Assembly: GCA_020086605.1 (NCBI GenBank)
Contig: JACBWW010000022.1
Span: forward strand, 4,145,244 to 4,209,243
Length of the DNA: 64,000 nt
From: Lanius collurio
Taxonomy: Eukaryota > Chordata > Aves > Passeriformes > Laniidae
Direction of reading: 5' to 3'
Under the pieces are notes generated by a model, which saw only the letters and a list, made by a program, of their open reading frames with translations, did not search any database and was not told the DNA's origin. A program made the translations under genes and the position numbers. This document shows positions 1 to 14,110 of the stretch, piece by piece. Numbering within the stretch: position 1 is the first letter of the stretch; each line of letters starts with the position of its first letter.

Positions 1-570
1 GTACAAATCAGATGGAAATATCTCCTGTGAACTTCTCATTCTAGATTTATACAAAGCAATTAAAAGCCCCTGTACTTACATATTTCTTTTAGACTGCACT
101 AATGGTTTGGAAGTAAAAAGGTAAGATAGACGTTCTGATTAGAAGAGACCAGCAGTTCCCAGATCAATAAGAACAGAATGTCCTTCTGTACCTCTGGATG
201 AGGGATTTTGTTCCAGTGACTTTCAGTTTAGAGGTACTCACGGAAATTTATAGCTGTAAAGTAAGAGGGGTTTGTTCCCCAAATTCTGAAATAATAAATT
301 TAGTATGTCTACAAATATAGTTGTCCTGTTAAATGTATTGCAGTAAAATTCATGTGTTTCATGTCAACATAAGCTGTATGAACTTTTGGGCACAGGTATA
401 CCCATGTCATGTATGTGATAGACATGTGAAGGTTCTGCGATGTGCAGTGGAGAAAGGGACTCCTTTCATAACTTCAGAAATGATTGGTGGATGAACAAGG
501 TTGGAAACCCACAGGGTTTAGACAGTGAAACACTGAAAAAACTTTCCATTTAGGGAAAAAGTAAATGTTA

Positions 571-600
571 TGTTATGATAATTATATAATTATCGTAACA
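571..600. repeat. Near-perfect AT-rich palindrome
   Basis: Positions 571-585 pair with 586-600 at 14 of 15 positions. The only exception, 576 against 595, is T opposite G, which would still be a wobble pair in RNA. There is no loop. It could be a cruciform-prone site, a remnant of a small inverted-repeat element, or chance expansion of AT sequence. The flanking bases (570 and 601) do not pair, so the arms stop cleanly. Confidence 0.8.
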
Positions 601-2397
601 GTCATTGATGCAGCATCTTTTTCTCAGCTGAAAGAAACAGTTTAAGGAGTTGGATTGCTGTGACAGGATTACAACAGCAGGTTACCTCTGTCTGTCTGTC
701 TTGCTCCTTTAGGAGTACTGCTGGCTGCTTTTTCCATGTAGGTTAGTAATTAGTCCCTGATTTATTTCACTTCGTGTCATCTGCCTCCAACCTTTCCAAT
801 CCCTATTATACAGGATGAAAACAGAGACTTTAAAGTAGTAGCCTTCTAAGGAGAAGGAAGTGTTTTGCTGCTATTCATTAGACAAGTAACAAAGAGCTTG
901 CATTATCCATCTCAGGGCCAGTATCTCAGTATTATTTGAGCACCTATAAAATTAATTGAGAAGCTGGCTTCCTCTGTGGAGCTGAGTAGGAAGGTAAGGG
1001 ATGCTCATCCCTGTACATTTGAGCTTTTTCCTTAAAGAATCTGCTGTGCTATTTCTGTAGCTTTAGAGCCATGTACCCCACCACAGAGACATGCCTTTGA
1101 TGCCAAGTCATTTCGGCCTCCTATGCCTCACATTCTTTTAAATGTGCTGCTCTTCAAACCAGTCTCTGCTTCCACAGTCCCAGTGTTTTTACTGCTGTTG
1201 GAGAATTTGTCTGTCAGCCTCTTTAGATTCTTTCTATGATTTTTCAGGATCCTGACATGGTCTTTGACCCAGCTGCCTCAACATGCTGCTGCTACTCTCT
1301 TTCCTCCAGTCCTGAACTGGATTTGTAGCTGAGTTGTACAGCCTGTGCCTTGTGTTATAATTTAAAACTCTGATGTGATCTTTAACAGAAATACCTCAAT
1401 TTCAGGAGTGTAAAATCACAAGATTGTAGGATTACTGCAATATTCACTTGTGCCACCTTGGAAATGCATGTCCCATAAGGGTTGCTCGTAAAGAAGGCAC
1501 AAAGGCAGATCAAACTGTGTACTGCCTCTCCCTGTGTCAGCTCTAGCATTAGGGTATGGATGAAACATTTCCAATTTCTCCTAAAGGGCTACACAGCAGG
1601 ATCCATTGCAGCAGCAGCTAGCAGTATGTGGCAAAGGGCTGCAGCATATGCTCTCTCCTCACTGCACTCACCGCCGCACATTTAACACCAGCAACTTTAA
1701 CAGGCTGAGCCTGAGGTATTGGGACAATGTATTGATACTCAGGAGGGAATCACACTGTAGGCTTTCTTTCCTTCCTGCCTTGTGCACAAAACACTAGAAA
1801 CAGTGTGAATTTTACTGGTCAGGGTATTCTTGTAGTTTATGAATGGAAATCTATTTTCATGCCCGTAAGAAGCTATGATAAGTGTTATTCTAAGAAAAGT
1901 AATCTTCTGTAATATTTAAGTAGTCCTATCTGAAACTGCTGATTTCACTGTGGCCCCAAGTGGCATATTAACTTTTTTAAAACTATTCCTAATAAACAAA
2001 GATTCTTATCTGCATTTACTTGCTTTGAATTTTATGGAAGTAGCAGTGTCTCACAACAATAAACCCAGATCAAAAAGTGTTTTCTTTTGAATTCAAATCA
2101 GCCAAATGGGCATCTCTTTCTGAATTCATTCATGCAGCTGATCTTTGGTCTTCATCATATTTAGGAGTTTCATGTGATAAAAGAGGTGTAACTTTTTTAC
2201 ACTGAGTTATGTGTTTATATACAATGTGTGCCAAACAGCCAGAGGTTTTCCAGTCATATCAGATTCTTTTGGGTACCTGTAGAGAAGGAGTGCAGATCAT
2301 TAGGCAAGTTACTGTTATTAAACAATGCAAATCTTCATCAAGTCTTGTTGTGGAAAAAGATATTGGGCATATTAATCCCCGCTGCTGAGCAGCCATA

Positions 2398-2450
2398 GCT
2401 CCAAGTGAAGTCAGTAAGAAGCAAAGGTGCTCAGCCTCTCCAGAAGTAGA
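2398..2450. repeat. Possible ancient amniote interspersed repeat trace
   Basis: The segment carries a TGAAGTCA core (2406-2413), followed about 12 bases later by AAAGGTGCTCAGC. I associate both word types, from memory, with old repeats common in bird, turtle and crocodile DNA. The match is short and diverged, so this is a weak call that a repeat-library search would settle. Confidence 0.25.
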
Positions 2451-5400
2451 GAATATTGCATGAAAAGAGATCTATCAGAGTAAATTGAGATGTTACAAAT
2501 ACAGAAAGGGTTATTCAATATCTACTATAAAATATGAATCTATGGAGACTGTTTCCACAGAACAATCCGAGTTGCAACGTGAAAGATGATACTTTCAGTG
2601 CAAAAACTATAAGGAACAGGGCAGATTCCCATTGCTCCTGTATATTTTATTTGTAAACATTTGTCCTCCTTCTACAAGTTGAGGGTGTAATTTGTCTGTT
2701 TTACCTTTGTAGGTGGTGCCTAAATGCACCACTTGCTTTTAGTTGTTCCCTTGTCCTGGTCCCTGCTGGATCAGTGGCAATGTGGTACCTGTATTATATC
2801 AAGTGTTCACTCACAGCTCAGCCTCAAAACCACCCAGACTTTGTAACCCTGGATGGGTCTTTACACCAAAATTTTACCAAATCAAATATATTTGATTTTC
2901 AATTGCTCACCATTCTTAAATATTATTATTATCATCATAATTTATGGTATTTAAAAGCTTTCCTGGAAGCTGTTATTTAATGACAATATTTTTTAATGCT
3001 TTGAACAGTTAAACTAGTACATAAGTTTATTAATCTTTGTTAACCAAGATTAAAAAGCCAAAACATTTTCAACCATTGGTTGTATAGTTGGACAATATGT
3101 GTTAAACAGCTGACTTTTGCCAGCTTACACTTTATAAACATTGACAATCTTTCAAAGTTTCCAGTCCAACTCTCTCAAAACAAGGTTTTTTTAAGAGGAA
3201 ATATATTGTATGCAGGCATAAACAATCTGAACTTCCTTATGAAGCCGGTGAACCAGAGAGCCACAGTTTGGCTTTCAGTTTACTTTGTTTGGGGGCAGTG
3301 AAATTACCCTGTTCTTTATCTGAGGTCTGTCCCGTACCACAGTCAGGTACCTGGTAATGTCCTTTCATGTGCTGCCCACCACATGCTCGAGGCATCCTGC
3401 TTCTTCCTCAGGACTCTGTCACAGTAGCATTTCCTTAGTAAACTCTGTGGACAGTTGCTTTTTTTCTTAATTCTGTGTGCCAAAAATTGGAAGCAAATCC
3501 AATTTTATCCTCCTCTCTACCTGTGGCAAAACACAGTTCTTCTGTCACTTGCTCCTGTTGTAAAATGCAGTTTGTGGATTTATGTGTTAAAGTGCTCTGT
3601 ACTCCTGTGCTGGTGCAGGGCAGGTGAGTAACACCCATTCACTTAGAATACATAAACTAATGACAGAGGGCCTGCAGCTGAAAAATGTGTTTTAAAACAA
3701 TGCATTTGCTTTTCAAAGCATTTTGCCTTCAGCTGTTAGGCTCAAGTGTAAATGTTTTGGGGTTGCAGGAAGTAACCGAGTAACACATGGCAAATAATTT
3801 GTTTGTTTAGAACAAACATTGGGTTTAATGTTCTGCTTAAGTCTTTCTTAGACCTGCATCTTAGTGCTTTCAGGATCTGTTACTTAGAAGAATTTTTTGG
3901 AACTTATTTAAGTGGGGGTTTATTATATTTGTACTGTAAATGAGCTATTCTGGAGGAAATCCTCGGAGAGTCTCTACCAGTATAAGACACAGCAAATACA
4001 GCAGCAGCTGCAGTATCAGCATGCTCCTCACACTTTCAGCTAGCAGCTCAATGAAACATTTTGGCAAGGCAGAGGACCCGGTGGGTGCCAGATTTGCACT
4101 GGAACCTATTGTGTTTTCCTTGCCTTATAGGATTTTTTAAAAAATTGCCAGTCTATTTTTATGATACTTCAGCTTAAAATAAGGGAGAAAAGGGGAAAAT
4201 AATTCTTCTTTAGGATCTCTTTCCTGTCATGGACTTTTGTCTTTGTTCTTCCATCTTCATCAGGCTAATTAGGAAAAATATTCAAACACCTGATGTTGAG
4301 GACAGGTTCTGGAACAGGATGATACATTTCAAGGGAGAGAATTTCCTTTGCATTTACACTATAGTTTCTTACATGTACTGTTCTCTGTTTTCAAACTTAA
4401 GTGTTTGAAGGGGTGCTGATCTCATGCAGTACAGCAGAGACCAGGGCTCTCTGATTTCCTGAACCAGAAGCAAACAGCTGTGCCACTGTGGTGTAATGCT
4501 CAGGCTAAGTGGGGGACCTGCTGAGGACAGAGCCTATAAATTCAAGAGAATTGGTGATATAATTGGCAATACATTACGTTTAACATTGTGTAATTACTAG
4601 AAAGGGGAAGGAATGGAATTATCTCAGTGAACATTCTGTGCAGTGTCTTGGAGGGACTTCTAGATCTATATATATGGCCTTTCTTTGCTGACAGTTTCAG
4701 CAGGAGATGTTCCATGTTGAATGTAGTTAGCACTGATCTAGGAACTAAATTTGTGATTACAATTTCCCTCATTATCTGTCTTCAGGAGGTGGAAAATATG
4801 GCTACTTAATGCAAAGTATGAGTGCCTTCTTTTTAAGTAGTGCCTCAAATAAGCATCCTCTGTAGAGGCTCTGCAGCCACCACCAGTTTCCAGTTAATTT
4901 GCAGAATAAGTCGAAGCCTATTGGTTTAACATGTAAATCCCTAGATACCTTGGGACTAGGCCACCTGACACCATTTGTGGTATTCCTGCAGATGTCATCA
5001 ACAAATAATCCTTGTGCCTTTTTTTTGATACTAGTGTTCCATTTTCTTCAGTTCTGATCTGCACTGAGCAGCAAGATGCTTAACTCCATGTTTTGTCTTT
5101 CATGTGTGGTGCTTCTGTGGGTGTGTTGGACAAACAATGGTATAAAGGACTACATGAGACTGCAGATTATGCACAGCAAAAGCTGATAGCACATTTAGAA
5201 TTAATACAAGCCCACAATAAATGTAATTAATAAGAGCTCTGGAGAACCTCAGAATAAATAATTTTATTTGCACTTGAAGCTAGACTGAAAAATTTGCTTG
5301 TGACAAATGCAGAAAGATAGAAGTTGCCTTTGCAAAAGATATGAATGCATTTAAACTATCTAAACAGATGATTATATTTCTTATTATGAACAGCTATACT

Positions 5401-5673
5401 CAGAAGTATGCTTCTGGAGAAGAAATGCAAGGTGCCAGCACATTCCTGCCTGGATCAGAACTGCAAAATATTTGAGCAACAGCTGATTTTTGACAGTTAA
5501 ATCATGTTTGTTTAAGAAGATCAAAGCAAATTTGATACAGTACAGCAGTTACAGAATTTTAAAAGTCTTTTCTACAAGTAGACTTTGACAGTCTTGTTTT
5601 GGAAAATGTATTTTAATAATTAATTCCTGTATTTTCCAAAAAAAAAAAGGACACTTGTTTGGCTTCATGCATG

Positions 5674-5689
5674 TCACTGAAGTCAGTGA
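5674..5689. repeat. 16-nt inverted repeat around a TGAAGTCA core
   Basis: TCACTGA at 5674-5680 is the reverse complement of TCAGTGA at 5683-5689, with a 2-base spacer. The 14-nt word CTGAAGTCAGTGAA recurs at 24188-24201. This may be a trace of an old dispersed repeat. Confidence 0.45.
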
Positions 5690-8080
5690 ATTTATGTATA
5701 TAGAGTTAAACTGCTTATATCTTTTTGCCACTGAAGATTTTGATGTTATTTATTGTTTAGCAGTTCTGTGGTAAAATTGTCTTCTGAAAGCAAAGTGGAT
5801 GAAAAGCAGAAATATTTACAATGAGGAGAGAAAAAAAAATCCTAAATGAATGAGCGCTTATTGGCCACTGAGATTTTTGTAGCAAGATTTAAAACAAGAC
5901 AGTGATGGTAATTATTATTTGCTGTGCTTTATTATCTGGATCGTAAATTAATGCATAAGCTAAGTAGATCATTACCTCTGCTTTTGTATGATCATAGATA
6001 AACTAGGAGGAAAAAATATCACCACTCAGAAAGTGTGCCTGTGCAATTATCTGCTCGCTTGCTGTTTACCATGTCTGACTATAAATGTTTTATTTTGCCC
6101 TGACCATGTTAGCTTGAGTAGGGAGGCCAGAACCATCAGCAGATTGATCCTTCTCTCCTCCATTTTATGGCCCATATCCATTGTGATTTTCTTTTCAATG
6201 ACCTTTCTATTTCTCTTTCAGTACAGCTAATTTAAATAAACAAAGTTTGGGGTTTTCAAATCTGATTGTCTATCACTTTGTCCCTCTGTAGTTGTCTTTT
6301 CTCTGAGCTGTCTACTCTTCAGATGATTGTTACCTCCTGTGTGCTCTCTTACTGGTTTTCAACACTTATGTTAGTTTTTGTGACTTTTTCTATTGGGTAG
6401 AAGTGTCATGTCTTAGATCATCTATTAATTTTGGAATGAGTATGTTTCCAAACTCTTTATTAATTTTTCTCTCTTTTCAAGGTATAAATTTTCTTAAGCA
6501 TCTGAATTCAGCAAGGACACCCAGTTGTCATTCAAAGCTCTGTTATTAGCTGCTTTAATTCTTGAGATTCTGCATTTATTTCCACATTTACATGCCTATG
6601 TTTTAGTCATTTGTCTTTTACTGCAGCTTCAATAAGATAGAAGATACTTTAACACACAATTAATATTTATCCTGGCAAATGTGACTGAATTTCTCATCAC
6701 TCTTATAACAATGTTTGATCAAACTGCCAGTCATTCAGCTTATTAGTGTCAGTGTTTGTTACTGAATTTTATTGTTCTTCAAGCAGTCTCATTTTCAATT
6801 CATTTGCCAGTATCTTTTTGTTTCTGTACTGCAGAAACTTCAGAACTCTTTAGCATCCAAGGTTTTGTTCTGCCTGGCATTTTCATTCACCACAGGACTC
6901 CCCAAGCTCTCCCAAAGTTTCCAAATGCAGCAGCAGACAGTGTAACTCTGCTCCTCTGTCCTATTTCATAGGACATTTTTTCTCCACAAATGTTTACAGT
7001 GTCCTCTCAGGAACTGGTAGCAAAGTGGTTGTGCAAAGGTGAACATTTGTGCAGGAACCCTTCCCTGGAGAATGTTTTTTCCTCTTCTTGAAAGTACCAT
7101 GGGAATATTTACATTCCATGTGCAAAGGGACCAGCAATTTGAAGAGAGTCATATTTAACATCACCTTTGAAGTAGAGTGCTTCTAACAGAGTAGGTATTA
7201 ATGAAAGGCAAGAGGATGAAAATAATATGTTAGAGAAAAATTCAGATATGATTTTTTGGAAAGGACATAATGTAGAAACTGCACTATTCTGGAGGACTCC
7301 ATAGAATCCAGTGAAATGTAGTTTCCATCTTTATGGAGCCACAATGTGGAGGCTGTAATACAGAAAGGAAAGGATACAAATGGGATGGAGTTAACCTCCC
7401 CAGAGTAGCCTTCATGGTGCTGTACATATATTAGAACAATACAATGCCATCGTGTGAATTTGTATTTTCAATTCTGCTCACCTCATCTCACAAGGAGTAT
7501 TAAGGGGAAGAAAAGTAGTTCACAGAAATTAAAGTAGACATAACCAAGTGATATTTTAGTATTATAAATCAGTCAGGCATAGGAAAAATACCCTTTGAAT
7601 TTTGTATTTAGTGCAGAATCACAGATGCATATTAGCCCAAGGCCCTGTTTGTGTGTCCAGTACAAAAGAGCTTCATACACATTGGAAATTTTAATAAATT
7701 AAATGAGAACAAGTATGTGTTGTTGTGATTTTCTGCAAAATAACAGGTGTTGAGTGCATGTATTATGACACCTGTTTTATTTGGCTGTTATTTGTCCAGA
7801 GATGCTTATTCATGCTAAATTTATCTGGGCTGTGGCAGAGCATGAGTTCATTCGGGAATGTGAATCTGTGAAATATGCTTTCACTGGAGCATGGTGAATA
7901 ATTTAACTCACTAAATCTCTTTTTCAGCTTGCCATTTAACTGTGAATAGATTTCAATTTTGATTTATTTTGTTCTTCAAGTTATTCAACAAAAGGTTTAT
8001 GCAAATACATTGCAGCCCAAGGACAGCTCATATATTACTCACAGTGACTCGAGCTCCTGCTGCTGCTGCTGGGACTGATT

Positions 8081-8170
8081 CAGTGCTCATTGAAGTCACT
8101 GGGAAGGCTCTATACACTTCAGTGACAAAATCCTGCAGATTTTTTTTTCCATTGACTTGAGTGAGGATGG
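8081..8170. repeat. Possible ancient amniote repeat trace
   Basis: TGAAGTCACTGGGAAGG (8091-8107) is followed about 45 bases later by CCATTGACTTGAGTGAGG. This pairing of an inverted TGAAGTCA-type core with a TTGACTT-type core is how I remember a family of old sauropsid interspersed repeats. The alignment is from memory and diverged, so the identity is uncertain. Confidence 0.3.
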
Positions 8171-11100
8171 GATGAAGCTGTTCTTGGCTGTTCTACTCAT
8201 GCTTTGTGCTTGCTCAGATTCCTCATACAAGGGGGTTTCTGCTGCTTGACAGGATGACTTGAAAATCCACAGAGAGTTCTTAAAGATTACCATGAGACTG
8301 TTGCCTCAAAAGGTGTGCATTTCTTCACAGTATTTCTTCTTTCTGAAAAAAAAATATTGGAGCAGGTGTAGTACAAACATGTCTGCAAGAAGTCATTTAG
8401 TATAGAGTACATTTCTAAGTCGTTGCAGATATGTTGTATATTTCCCAATTTACAATCTGGTTAAATAATACTTGCTAGAAGTTTGTGCATTATATAAAAG
8501 GAAAAGTCTAATCTGGAAAAGAATTTTATTAATTGCAATATGTAGCAATTAAGTAATTTTGATAGCATTGGTTCTAGTATTTAGGAAATACCTGGTTTAT
8601 TGCTGGCAGTGCAGAAAGCTTGGGTTTAATTTTTTATACTCAGAAGTTCTTTTGGAAAATGTGTCTGAATAACAAATTCAGGATAACTCTCCCTTGTATC
8701 ATTCATGCAACTAAAGAATTTATACAATTTTATATAATTTCCTTTAATACTGCTTTTTTTCAAGAAGATGAAAATGAAATTTAAAATTATATCTAAAATA
8801 AAATCTCTTGAGATACTTAGGGGTTTTTCTCTGTGCTTATGACTTAAAAGAACGATGTGTTCATTTGGATTTTGTACCCTCAATTCTAAGAAGGACCAAA
8901 AGGATAATTCTGAATCTGATTTTATGATTACTAGGCCTTACTTAGTTGTTTATAAATTTAGAAAAAAAAAATTCATTGTTTTCTTTTCAGCGATTAACCA
9001 TAGGATAACTCCTGATGACACTGGTTGTTTAACCAAGTGAAAGATTTAGTTATGTGCAAATTTCCTTAGTCACTCGGCAATTTTTATGGCAGTCAATTCT
9101 TTGAATTCCCTCCTGACATGACTGGTGATGAAGTATTTGCATATACTTCATTTACATGCATAAGTATCATTTGACCTATCAATATTATTTTGGTTTACAA
9201 AGGCCATAATAACTAATCAACACTCTCTCTGTATCCACCCATCATCTTGGTGTACAGTATTTATTTTGATGGTGAATCTTTAACCTCTCTTCCTTTTCCA
9301 CAAGGAAATTCTTGACCAATTTTTTAGTGGAAGTCATAGAAGGATATAGTTTTTTCAGGGATTAGTTAAGAGATTCATGTGGTTGAACCTCATCTTATTT
9401 CTCTCAGAGTGTTCTTTTAATATCACCAAAACTTCTTTCCATTCCATTCATTCTTTCAGTTTTTTTAATATATACCTTTTGAATGTTAGATATTTTAGTG
9501 ATGGTGTGAACTCATGGTAATCTCTTCCATCATGTTTCTTTTAATGCCATATGCTTGCACTGCTGGATTTTGGATTTCCTTGGGTATTTGCAGAAAGAGT
9601 AAACATAGATTTCTTTTCTTTCTGATTTGTCTCATTGCTTGCATGTTCCAGACTTCTATTTTCTTTTAATATTTAGCAGCCAACAGTTACTTCCCTCCTG
9701 GATTGTTCCAAGTGCTCTGTGCCCACGTAGGTTCTTGAAAGTATCATTGCAAACAACTTGGAAAAAAAAATAAAAAAAAATCTTATTTCTTTTGTTTTGT
9801 GAATAAGCTTTTGAAATGCACCTGGCAAAGGAAAAACAGCAGGTGCCAAGTGGTTTGAAGTGACTGCACTACAATTTTCTATTAAAAGAACTGGACAAAA
9901 CCCTCATCTGTATACAATAACCAGCATATGAGAGATGATTTTGTTAGGCTGTGTTTTAATGACTATAGTTACTTCAGTAGATGGCACTATTCCTCCTGAG
10001 TCACTTTTTTAACTACCCAGATACAAGGTGGTTCTTCACCATGACAGTAATCTTCTTTTTTCTAGATGATACTGAATAAAATTTCTGAGTATTTCAGTCC
10101 ATTAAAAGTTCCCATGAGATTACTTGCAAGAACATGGGCAATTTTCTGCCAAAATTCCAGTGTAAGTGATTATTTGATTTGAATAAATTTATATTTGTGT
10201 TTCTCTGTATGTCAGCATGGCCTGAACCCCTTTTGAGTTCAAATGATTACACATGGTGATATAGTGCAGTAGTACTACAGATCATGTAGGCCTGCACAAA
10301 CACCTGCTATTGCTTCAAAACATGCAGGGCCCCTGGGCTTTGCTGGTCAGTGCCACCCACCCACTGCCTCTGACAGTTCATGGTGACATGCACATGCCTC
10401 TGTGATTTGGGAAACTGCTCTGGATTGTAACTTTCTTCAAAGAGGAACTTTTTATTGGATTGGATTTTTCCCACTAAAATCTAGGCATTTTTGTCGCACT
10501 TGTCTTGAAGATAACTATTTCCATTATTTTTTGCTTTTAAAAACTGTGATTTAAATTATTCTGTGATTCTACCTTGTTTGGTGGACATAAGAACAGCAGA
10601 CATGGTAACAGATTCATTTCAGGCATTCAAAGCTGCCAGAATAAATCCTGGGTCTCTCTTGAAAAATATTACAAAATGAGAGATAAACAAAAGGAAAGGA
10701 AATAAAATAGTCCAAAGGACTAAACCATAATTTCCCAAAGTATTTCATTTCACCAGGTGGGAAGTTGTTTTTTTATACATGGAAGACTTAAAGGATGGAG
10801 ATAAAAATTTGGTGCATTGTGTATATTCAAGTTCAAGCACTGGAACTGCTCATGTGCATTGGCAGTTATTGCATTTGTTGCATTGCCTTGACCTAATAGT
10901 GGTGAGCGAAGAGTATCTATAAATATAACATGTGTGTTCTCTGTAATGTAGTGCTGACTTTTAAAAACAAGTAGAAAACAAAGGTATTTTTGAGTGAACG
11001 TAATACAGGCAATCAAACCCCTTTTTCTTCCTTTCAGTTACATATGATGTCTTCTAAAAAAGTCCATGGTCATAAATAGAAAATTAATAAAGATAGTGGG

Positions 11101-14040
11101 CAATTTTAAAGGTAAGGGTAGAATTTATTGCTATGTCTTGAAATGGCTTAATCTAGAATTAATTTTCTTTAATCACAGTAATAACATTTCACTTGCTTGT
11201 TTTGGAAATGTGGTGGGAACACAGCTGCTTTCTCTGTGGAACTATTTGTAGCAGCTTGTAGTTTCCTTCCTAATTGGCAAGGTTGGAACAAATAGGCAGG
11301 TAGATATTTAGTGCAGCAGAGCACAGGAGTATTTCTTACTGGAGTATCACTGAATACCAAGTGCTGTTACATGGCAGAGTAATTAGAAGCACTTGGTGAG
11401 CAATGGTGGTGTCTAAACACAAACGTTTGTAGAGATGGCCTTTGGATACCAACACATTTTTAGTTTTTATACTAATAACTTATGTCCTGAAACCACCTCC
11501 ATGTAACAGACATCAGCTTTGATTAAGGGAAGGATGATCTGTGATTAAGACATAGTCAGGGGACCTGGGTAATCTGAGCACTATCCCCAGTTTGGTTTCT
11601 AATGCCAAATAAATAACTTTATGCAGGTTGCCTGTGCAATGTTTTCGAGCTGAATCACTGTGATATTCAGGGCTCCTGTGCCTAATAATATCACCTCACA
11701 AAGGGAATATTTCTCCAGCCATGTCGAAACTACCATGACTTAACTCTGCTCCTTTTACAAAACAAGAGCAATTGAGTTTTACTTTGAAAGTTTCTTTAAA
11801 ATTTTTAACTTCTCTGATGTGTCTAGCCATAATGATGTGAGAAATCTGTATGTTTACAGTAATGACACATCATTTTTTAAAAATCAAAGTAGTGGTAGCT
11901 GATAGGAAATCTGTGACAAATGAGAGTATGATAGATTTCCCCCCCTAAATCAATAGATTTTAAATTTCATTTAAGATATGTAATTAAATGCAAGCTTTTT
12001 TTCTTGATTGTATTGGTAGCTTGGTCATATCCTCCCATTACTGTGCTATCATCTAAAAGAAGCCCTTAAGAAGCAGTATTGCATAGTTTTCATGTATAAA
12101 TAACCTGAACTTGGTTAGAAATAATGAACCTATTAAAAAACCCAAACCAGCAACTATAAAAAATTTCCTCTAGCTTTCTCACTGAAGTACTGAGAGTTAT
12201 ATCACTCTTATTTTTTAAAAATTCAAAATAAAATCAGAAATATTCATGCAAAGATTTTATTTAAATAGGAGGGTCTTTTAAAATAACATGTGAGTTGCCA
12301 TGAAATATTTAGAAAGTGGCAAAATGTTTTTTCCCTTAATGTGTATTTTTATATAGCTGTGTATAACAGAGTGTTTTACACACTGTGGTATGAGTAACAG
12401 TGACCCCGGTATTTCAAAACTGGTAAAATAGAAACCAGGTAGTTATTATTGATCTGTGTTAATTGCTTCACGTCCAAGCAACCTAAAACCTATTGTTTTA
12501 GGTACAGTGCATACAGTATTAGAAGTCTTTGCCATCCTTACTCTGACTCCAGGATTAAGATTACAGCTTGTAGCAGGACAATAAATGATCAACTTTGCAT
12601 TTTCTCCACTTAAAAATACCTAATCACCAACATTGTGCTGGTTGTTTGCTCTCAGTGGGTTAAAAAAGGAAAGAGTCTGGCAATAAACACATTTATTTTC
12701 TGTACAGAGCAGTAATGGTTCTTCTTGCATTCCTCCAAATTCTCCCAAGTTCTGCCACTCAATAATATGCTACCCTTGTCAGCCTAAAAGGGTCCCAGAT
12801 GGACACAGCAAATCAGCAGCAAATGCATCCTTCCTTCATTTATATTATTTAATAAGCTGATACTGTGTCTTCAATTGGTACTTTCTGTCAGGTTCATATG
12901 TGTTCTTTTTAAAGCAGTTCTAATTCTATAGATAAATCTCTTGTTTGAGCTGTCAGAGTATTCATTGTGCAAGACCAAGTTCTGCAACATTCCCAAGGCA
13001 AAGCAATTAAACCTCTGCATTTCTCTTAGCCCTTCTGGCTCCTAATGGCTGTTTATATTTTCTGTGAAGCTGATGGAAGGATGAAGAGATAGATTTGCTC
13101 CATACAGAACAGTGGCATTAAATGATACTGACCTTCTTTAAAAATGTGTGTTTTGTTATGCTGAATGCTTTCTTATCCTTTCAAACCCAGTTTGGCATGG
13201 CAGCTTGTTCTGTCCTTGCAGACAAAAAGTGGTTTTGTGCTAATGAAGAGTTAGCAGCCTTTTAGATCTGGTGAGAGAAAGAAACTTTCATTTGCAGTTG
13301 TGCTGGCCATAGGAGATTGTAATTGCTACGGCTTGTGGCACATTTGTTTGCATCAGAATATATCCACATGGGTGATTCAGAGTTAATTTTAGCTGTTGGT
13401 GAGGCCCTGAAAGCTTTACACATTTTTTCTCTTTAGTGATGTCCAAGGTTCTCTTGTTTTACAGTTCCAGTGCTTCCTCTGTGAAATTGAGGCATGTGCA
13501 TGTGACAGTTGGTTTTCATGAAGACAGATCACTGTCTGTGCAAGGTTAAACCTCAAGTCCACGAGTTTTGGCAGCCACATCACTCAGAAATGGCAAAAGA
13601 CCATCACCTTTCAGTCCCTTGGCTGTCTGTCTTGTCAACAGCTTTTCTGGAGCATATTAAGTCATTTAGAATGTCTTTATAATGAGTATGCAGAAGTAAT
13701 TTGGCCAATCTTTAACTGCTTAAGAGACCACACGGAAAAGAAATTAGTTTGAAGCTACACTGTCAAAAATGTGGCTGAGAAAGAGATATGAAAAGCAGAC
13801 TTCATAGTTTTCCTATAAGGAATAACCAGAATATCTAGAAATGAGGATCAGTCTGTAATTCATGCAGGCTGAGTATCCAGTGATCAAATGCACTTGAATA
13901 CAAACTGTAGATGCTCAGAATGTCTGAAAAGACTCTGTTAAATAAAAATAAACCTTGAAGAGTCCAAAGCCTAATTTCCAAGCATTTGTACCTGGAGACA
14001 GAATTTTAAAAGATCTTAGCTCCAACTAGGGCACAGGTTT

Positions 14041-14110
14041 CAGGACCAGATTTTCAAATGCACTCACCAGCACAATTCCCATTGTGAAACCTAAGACCAA
14101 AGTTTTAAAA
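14041..14110. repeat. Possible ancient amniote repeat trace
   Basis: The words CCAGATTTTCAAATGCACTC and then AATTCCCATTG resemble the old sauropsid repeat text that runs 'gattttcaaa... gtgctcagca... cccattgac'. The donor-like CTG/GTGAGT seen here on the minus strand is most likely part of that repeat and not a splice site. Confidence 0.3.

Larger units (their letters stand above)
1..7900. other. Noncoding stretch, no gene seen
   Basis: AT-rich sequence without a supportable gene on either strand. The open frames here are short and resemble no family I know. It contains a 30-nt palindrome (571-600), short TGAAGTCA-core traces near 2406 and 5678, an A-run near 5638-5648, and one strong isolated donor-like site (CAG then GTGAGT) at 3621. 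Intron or intergenic DNA is the simplest reading. Confidence 0.7.

Noticed and set aside
3621..3630. Perfect CAG/GTGAGT donor on plus
   Set aside because: The only upstream acceptor nearby is weak and the enclosed segment is short. A perfect donor is expected by chance about once in a window this size.
14064..14070. Minus-strand CTG/GTGAGT donor
   Set aside because: It lies in text resembling an ancient interspersed repeat and has no acceptor partner.
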